DNA of 9,164 nt from RGIG464 sp045643185 (GTDB lineage: Bacteria; Myxococcota_A; Bradymonadia; UBA4248). The notes beneath the pieces were generated by a model. The model searched no databases. It had not been told where the DNA came from and worked only from the letters and a program-made list of their open reading frames with translations. Below are positions 6,433 to 9,164 of this stretch, piece by piece. How positions within the stretch are numbered: the stretch's first letter is position 1; each line of letters opens with the position of its first letter. Location of the stretch: contig JAZUKH010000157.1 of NCBI GenBank assembly GCA_045643185.1, forward strand, positions 1-9,164, in the 5' to 3' direction. The position numbers and the translations under genes were made by a program.

Positions 6433-6457
6433 CGCCTCGTCTTTTTCGTTCTAAAAA
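6429..6457 (+). promoter_or_regulatory. Sigma-70-like promoter for the exported Tudor-like protein
   Basis: TTGACG (6429-6434, 5/6) and TAAAAA (6452-6457, 4/6) are separated by 17 bases. Transcription would start near 6464, about 40 bases before the ATG at 6506 and its GGAGG SD. Confidence 0.55.
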
Positions 6458-6505
6458 TAACATGTTTCGCTCAGTTTTCAGAGCAACTCTTTTGGAGGAT
6501 ATTTT

Positions 6506-6901
6506 ATGAGACGTTCCATGATTTCTATGTTTTTCCTGATGATTCTCATGCTCGTGTCCACGACGGCTTTTGCTTTTGCCAAAGGCGATCGCGTCCTTGC
6601 CCTTTGGGAAGATGCCTACTGGTATCCTGGCACGGTCACGAACGTTAGCGGCAACGTCGTGAAGATCGAATTCGACGACGGCGACGTAGCAACGGTCGAT
6701 GCCGAACGCGTCGAAAAACTCGACTGGGCTGCGGGCGACAAAGTCGAATGCCGTTGGCCTGGCGATGGCGCCAACTATCCCGGCACGTTCGTCGAAGTCA
6801 AAGGCAACAACATCCGCATCGTTTATGATGACGGCGACAAAGCCAACCTCGAGATCGGCAAATGCCGTCAGAGCCGCGCCAGCCGCCTCGTCGGTCGTTA
6901 A
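6506..6901 (+). CDS. Exported protein with two tandem Tudor-like domains
   Basis: The 131-residue product has a hydrophobic signal peptide ending AFAFA (probable cleavage after Ala25) and then almost nothing but two similar units, about 26-72 and 76-120. Each has the Tudor/agenet-like pattern: a (K/A)GD(R/K)V start, an aromatic (W34; W84), YPGT (40-43; 91-94), a hydrophobic strand, then an aromatic with DDGD (F56 plus 57-60; Y107 plus 108-111). Eukaryotic Tudor folds often bind methylated Lys or Arg through an aromatic cage; a periplasmic version must bind something else, perhaps a protein or glycan, which is inference. A short basic tail ends the protein, and C82 and C120 could form a disulfide. 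GGAGG (6494-6498) seven bases before the ATG decides the start. Promoter and terminator flank it, so it is a single-gene unit. Codon use is biased to GGC, AAC and GAC, hinting at good expression. Confidence 0.85.
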   Translation: MRRSMISMFFLMILMLVSTTAFAFAKGDRVLALWEDAYWYPGTVTNVSGNVVKIEFDDGDVATVDAERVEKLDWAAGDKVECRWPGDGANYPGTFVEVKGNNIRIVYDDGDKANLEIGKCRQSRASRLVGR

Positions 6902-6919
6902 TCGATCCTCTTAAAACTC

Positions 6920-6951
6920 GCGCGATTGGTTATCCAGTCGCGCTTTTTTTT
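6920..6951 (+). terminator. Intrinsic terminator after the Tudor-like gene
   Basis: GCGCGATTGG (6920-6929) pairs with CCAGTCGCGC (6934-6943) around TTAT, with one T-G wobble, and is followed by eight T (6944-6951). It lies about 20 bases past the stop codon. Confidence 0.88.
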
Positions 6952-6973
6952 ATTTTAATTTTGTTCGCGCGCT

Positions 6974-7035
6974 TTGACCGCTTCGCGATCATACGCGCGC
7001 GGCGTCGGCTATTGACCGCTTCGCGCTCAATACGC
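6974..7035. repeat. Two-copy direct repeat before the Cys-cluster protein gene
   Basis: TTGACCGCTTCGCG at 6974-6987 recurs at 7012-7025, and the similarity continues as TCA(A)TACGC, giving about 23 bases per copy with a 38-base offset. The second copy ends within ten bases of the next gene's putative ATG (7043). It may be a local duplication, a paired binding site or two copies of a dispersed repeat. Confidence 0.55.
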
Positions 7036-7042
7036 CGAACGC

Positions 7043-7654
7043 ATGCGGCCCCATGACGAAGCGCCTTTCGACCAGGTGCCCCTCACAACGTTGTTTGACA
7101 AACCCATGACCGATCCAGCACTCTGTTCCCAAATCGACCTGTATCTTACGTGTAACACCCAGACGCAGCCCGACGACCTGTTCATGAGCATCGTCGACGT
7201 TTTGTTCAGCGACGAGTCGCTCACCGACGAACCGACGCTGACGCGCATCGTCGATGCGCTCAGCGCTTTGGCACGCGAGACCTGGTGGCGATGCCCATGC
7301 GGCCCGGTCCGACCGACGACCGATATCGTCGACGCCTTCTGCCCGACGTGCGGCGAGCTTCGACATTTGCCTGCTCGACTCTCGTTCCCCATCTGGACCG
7401 CCTACGTGACAGCCATACGACGCATCTATCCACAAAACTGGTTTGAGCGCTTGACCCGTTGGTGCCAAAAAACTGGGCTTTTCGCCCCAACCGACGCGTC
7501 AAACGCAGTCAATGAGCCCCAAGTCATGGCAAACTCAGCCGACGTGTGCCTGACATGCCTCGATGGCATGTGCATTCACCCAGATGGCCGCGTCTCTGCC
7601 ACAAACTGGATCGCGCTCCCACTGCCCTCGTCAGACGAACTCGCCCGGCTTTGA
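7043..7654 (+). CDS. Unrecognised protein with Cys clusters (putative zinc ribbon)
   Basis: I do not recognise this 203-residue protein. It has no signal peptide or membrane segment, so it is probably cytoplasmic. The N-terminal third is acidic and helical. A likely zinc ribbon follows: CPC (C84, C86), then CPTC (C100, C103), preceded by a WW pair. After a Trp/aromatic-rich stretch (about 115-147) comes a second cluster, CLTCLDGMC (C169, C172, C177) with His179. Such clusters usually bind zinc and serve in nucleic-acid or protein contacts. The start is weakly supported: no SD precedes ATG 7043, an in-frame stop lies at 7013, and the next in-frame ATG (7106) also lacks an SD. GC-rich third codon positions and the ordered Cys pairs argue for this strand over the long minus-strand frame opposite. 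It is separated from the Tudor-like gene by a terminator and converges on the DUF192 gene with a 20-base gap. Confidence 0.72.
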   Translation: MRPHDEAPFDQVPLTTLFDKPMTDPALCSQIDLYLTCNTQTQPDDLFMSIVDVLFSDESLTDEPTLTRIVDALSALARETWWRCPCGPVRPTTDIVDAFCPTCGELRHLPARLSFPIWTAYVTAIRRIYPQNWFERLTRWCQKTGLFAPTDASNAVNEPQVMANSADVCLTCLDGMCIHPDGRVSATNWIALPLPSSDELARL

Positions 7655-7674
7655 ACCGTGGAACGCAAACGATA

Positions 7675-8286
7675 CTAGTTCTCGGGCACAACAACCTTGG
7701 ATGAAGGCGTAATGCCGTATTTTTGAATGCTGCCGACAGGCAATTCGATCACGTAACGCACGCGGTCAGTTGACTCATAGCGAGGACCTTCGTCGAGCGG
7801 ACGCGCATTCTCGATCACGTTCGAAACAGAACCGTCTTTGCGCACAAAGACCATGTCGAGCGGAATATACGTGTTTTTCATCCAAAAATGACGTTTTGAG
7901 TCGTCCGTGAACGCAAAAAGCATCGCCCAACCGTCCGCAAAGGCTTTGCGCATCATCATGCCGCGTGTCTGCGTGTAACGATCGTTGCAGATCTCAACAA
8001 AAAGCTTGTGCTGCGCATCGCCATTGATGATCGTCAGCTGCGGCGTGTCCGACTCGGGCTCGTTCAACAACGAGGGCGGTATCTGACAATGGCTGTGCAT
8101 GCAGACGAGCGGCGCCTGACATTGCTGCATGTCATCGCACGGATTCATGAAATTGCGATCAAACTGGGACGAGTCGATCACCATGAGGCTCAAAGCTCGG
8201 TTCACGCGTTCGGAATTCGCAACGGTCTGGGTAGAACACCCCGTTGCAAGACATAACAAGGTTAAAGCGATAAAATAGCGTTTCAT
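7675..8286 (-). CDS. DUF192-family lipoprotein with an N-terminal four-Cys motif
   Basis: The 203-residue product has a lipoprotein signal ending LATGC (lipidated Cys17). Residues about 84-200 match the DUF192 family (PF02643): RGMMMR (108-113), then WAMLFAF, FWMKNT (134-139), PLD (142-144) and VIELPVGS (179-186). DUF192 proteins are widespread, usually exported, and of unknown biochemical role. Unusually, a short Cys motif precedes the domain (C50, C56, C62, C67; spacing x5, x5, x4), resembling small disulfide-bonded modules in deltaproteobacterial lipoproteins. The ATG at 8286 is fixed by the signal peptide, but no clear SD is seen; translation may depend on the HEAT-repeat gene, which ends 32 bases upstream on the same strand and probably shares its transcript. 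No terminator is evident in the 20-base gap to the convergent Cys-cluster gene. Confidence 0.95.
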   Translation of the reverse strand: MKRYFIALTLLCLATGCSTQTVANSERVNRALSLMVIDSSQFDRNFMNPCDDMQQCQAPLVCMHSHCQIPPSLLNEPESDTPQLTIINGDAQHKLFVEICNDRYTQTRGMMMRKAFADGWAMLFAFTDDSKRHFWMKNTYIPLDMVFVRKDGSVSNVIENARPLDEGPRYESTDRVRYVIELPVGSIQKYGITPSSKVVVPEN

Positions 8287-8318
8287 AAGTTTGTAAAAAT
8301 GAAGTGAATGTAAAGCAA

Positions 8319-9164
8319 TTATTGGTTGAGCATGGCCTTGGCGGCTTCTGAACCGGTCTCTTCGAGCGCCAGACGCGTGTGTTTTTGAATACGCGGATCT
8401 TTGTCCTGCAAGGTCATCGAAATCGACGTGATGGCATTATCGGCAATGACGGGATCTTTCGTCAAGCGTGCGATCTGGGCGAGCGCGTGCAACGCGGTAA
8501 TACGGATCTCGCTGGACGGATCAAAGAGCTCGTTCGATACGAAAGCACTGATGGCGTTTGCCTGGTCAGCGTCGAGCAAAGCAGGCATGGCGCGCAAAAT
8601 GACACGGCGCGTCGCCTCGTCCTGAGTTTTGGCGAGGTTAATGAGCTCACGTGCGTACCGCGAGGCCCCCGTGCGACAGAGGGAATCGACCATGGCTTGC
8701 ACAACGGCCGGTTCGCGATCCTTAATGAGGGCGGTGCGCACGGCGTCAGCCGAGTCGTTTGCGGCAACGAGTTCGTTCGCCACGGCTTTTCTGCGCGTGG
8801 CATCGAGGTCAAACGCGCGTTTTTGGGCGGCTACGACGTCAAAATTCTGGTCGACAGGCGGCAACGGGGTGATGACATCGAACGCGGCGATGCGCACGAG
8901 CGGGTCGCGCGCCGCCTGAGCGCGTTGAAGTGCCTCAACCTGGTCAGTGGCAAGCGACGGACGCGCCGTCACGTCAAAGAGCGACGCGTTCGTAATGGCC
9001 CAAAAGCTGCGTTCAGCGAGGTCAAAGTCGTTCCCCAGCAACAAAATGCCGTGCGCGGCGACCTGCGTCGCCGGTTGCGCGTTGGCAGCAGCCACCACCG
9101 TCGTGGCAACAGCCGTCGAGACGGGCGAATCGACCTGTTTTTTGAGCCAGTCGCGCAACGGCGT
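8319..9164 (-). CDS. HEAT-repeat (armadillo-like) protein, C-terminal part (runs off the right edge)
   Basis: The frame is open to the right edge with no in-frame stop, so only the last 281 residues are seen; a TTG at 9158 is not a real start. The sequence is built of paired amphipathic helices with recurrent motifs such as DREPAVVQAMVDSL, DEATRRVILRAMPALL, DPSSEIRITALHALAQIA and DKDPRIQKHTRLALEE, the D-x-x-x-x-(V/I)R-x-x-A-(L/A) spacing of HEAT repeats. The more N-terminal visible part is Ala-rich and looks like degenerate repeats. HEAT arrays are protein-binding scaffolds; the partner and cell location are unknown because the N-terminus lies outside. The DUF192 lipoprotein gene follows 32 bases after the TAA stop on the same strand, suggesting an operon. 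Confidence 0.9.
   Translation of the reverse strand, partial: TPLRDWLKKQVDSPVSTAVATTVVAAANAQPATQVAAHGILLLGNDFDLAERSFWAITNASLFDVTARPSLATDQVEALQRAQAARDPLVRIAAFDVITPLPPVDQNFDVVAAQKRAFDLDATRRKAVANELVAANDSADAVRTALIKDREPAVVQAMVDSLCRTGASRYARELINLAKTQDEATRRVILRAMPALLDADQANAISAFVSNELFDPSSEIRITALHALAQIARLTKDPVIADNAITSISMTLQDKDPRIQKHTRLALEETGSEAAKAMLNQ

Larger units (their letters stand above)
6148..6505. other. Divergent intergenic region with several short dyads
   Basis: No gene is supported here. Next to the minus-strand lipoprotein gene is an 11-bp direct repeat with core TTTAAGCGC (6223-6231 and 6234-6242). On that strand TTGCAA and TAAAGT, 18 bases apart, overlap it and may be its promoter (weak). 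Further right, TATGGCA (6373-6379) and TGCCATA (6386-6392) make a 7-bp hairpin, and ATCTC/GAGAT near 6317-6354 could close a larger imperfect stem. The Tudor-like gene's promoter and a dyad over its -35 box occupy the right end. A 60-codon minus-strand frame (6281-6463) has no SD and no protein features. Confidence 0.55.

Noticed and set aside
6281..6463. 60-codon minus-strand frame in the divergent intergenic region
   Set aside because: No SD before its ATG, no signal or domain features, and it overlaps the promoter dyads of the Tudor-like gene.
6989..7468. 159-codon minus-strand frame opposite the Cys-cluster gene
   Set aside because: No SD or domain pattern; the plus frame has ordered CxC/CxxC pairs and GC-rich third positions. 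Some doubt remains because the plus gene's own start is weak.

Overview
The window looks like a piece of a Gram-negative chromosome of moderate GC content. Four predicted products carry lipoprotein signal peptides (the transglycosylase, two small Cys-containing proteins and the DUF192 protein), and none has Asp right after the lipidated Cys, which fits an outer-membrane destination under the E. coli rule. Cys-rich lipoproteins of unknown function, a HEAT-repeat protein and a large lytic transglycosylase together suggest a deltaproteobacterial-type lineage (Myxococcota/Bradymonadota-like). That placement is an inference and cannot be settled from this window. No phage, transposon, CRISPR or defence genes are visible, and no rRNA or tRNA.

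Layout. Left edge (1-66, minus): the first 22 codons of a LysM-domain gene with a good Shine-Dalgarno (SD) sequence and an extended -10 promoter. Next is a roughly 470-base gap containing a GC-rich run of hairpins. On the plus strand come a lipoprotein lytic transglycosylase (537-2993) and a POT/PTR peptide transporter (3132-4988) with an unusual acidic, repetitive cytoplasmic insert. A 12-bp hairpin and a bidirectional terminator close this block. Two small lipoproteins of unknown function follow on the minus strand (5091-5462 and 5641-6147), the second with its own terminator. After a gap of about 360 bases, a plus-strand gene (6506-6901) encodes an exported protein made almost only of two Tudor-like repeats, followed by a terminator. 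Then comes a plus-strand gene for an unrecognised Cys-cluster protein (7043-7654). At the right edge, on the minus strand, a HEAT-repeat gene (cut by the window) leads into a DUF192 lipoprotein, probably as an operon.

How the genes may work together. The left part has a cell-wall theme: LysM (peptidoglycan binding), Slt-type transglycosylase (peptidoglycan cleavage) and a proton-coupled peptide importer. The transporter could take up peptides released from the wall, but it could equally be a general nutrient transporter. The middle and right parts hold mostly envelope proteins of unknown function. I found no clearly new multi-gene system. The most unusual items are the repeat insert in the peptide transporter, the exported double-Tudor protein, and the structured intergenic island near the left end.
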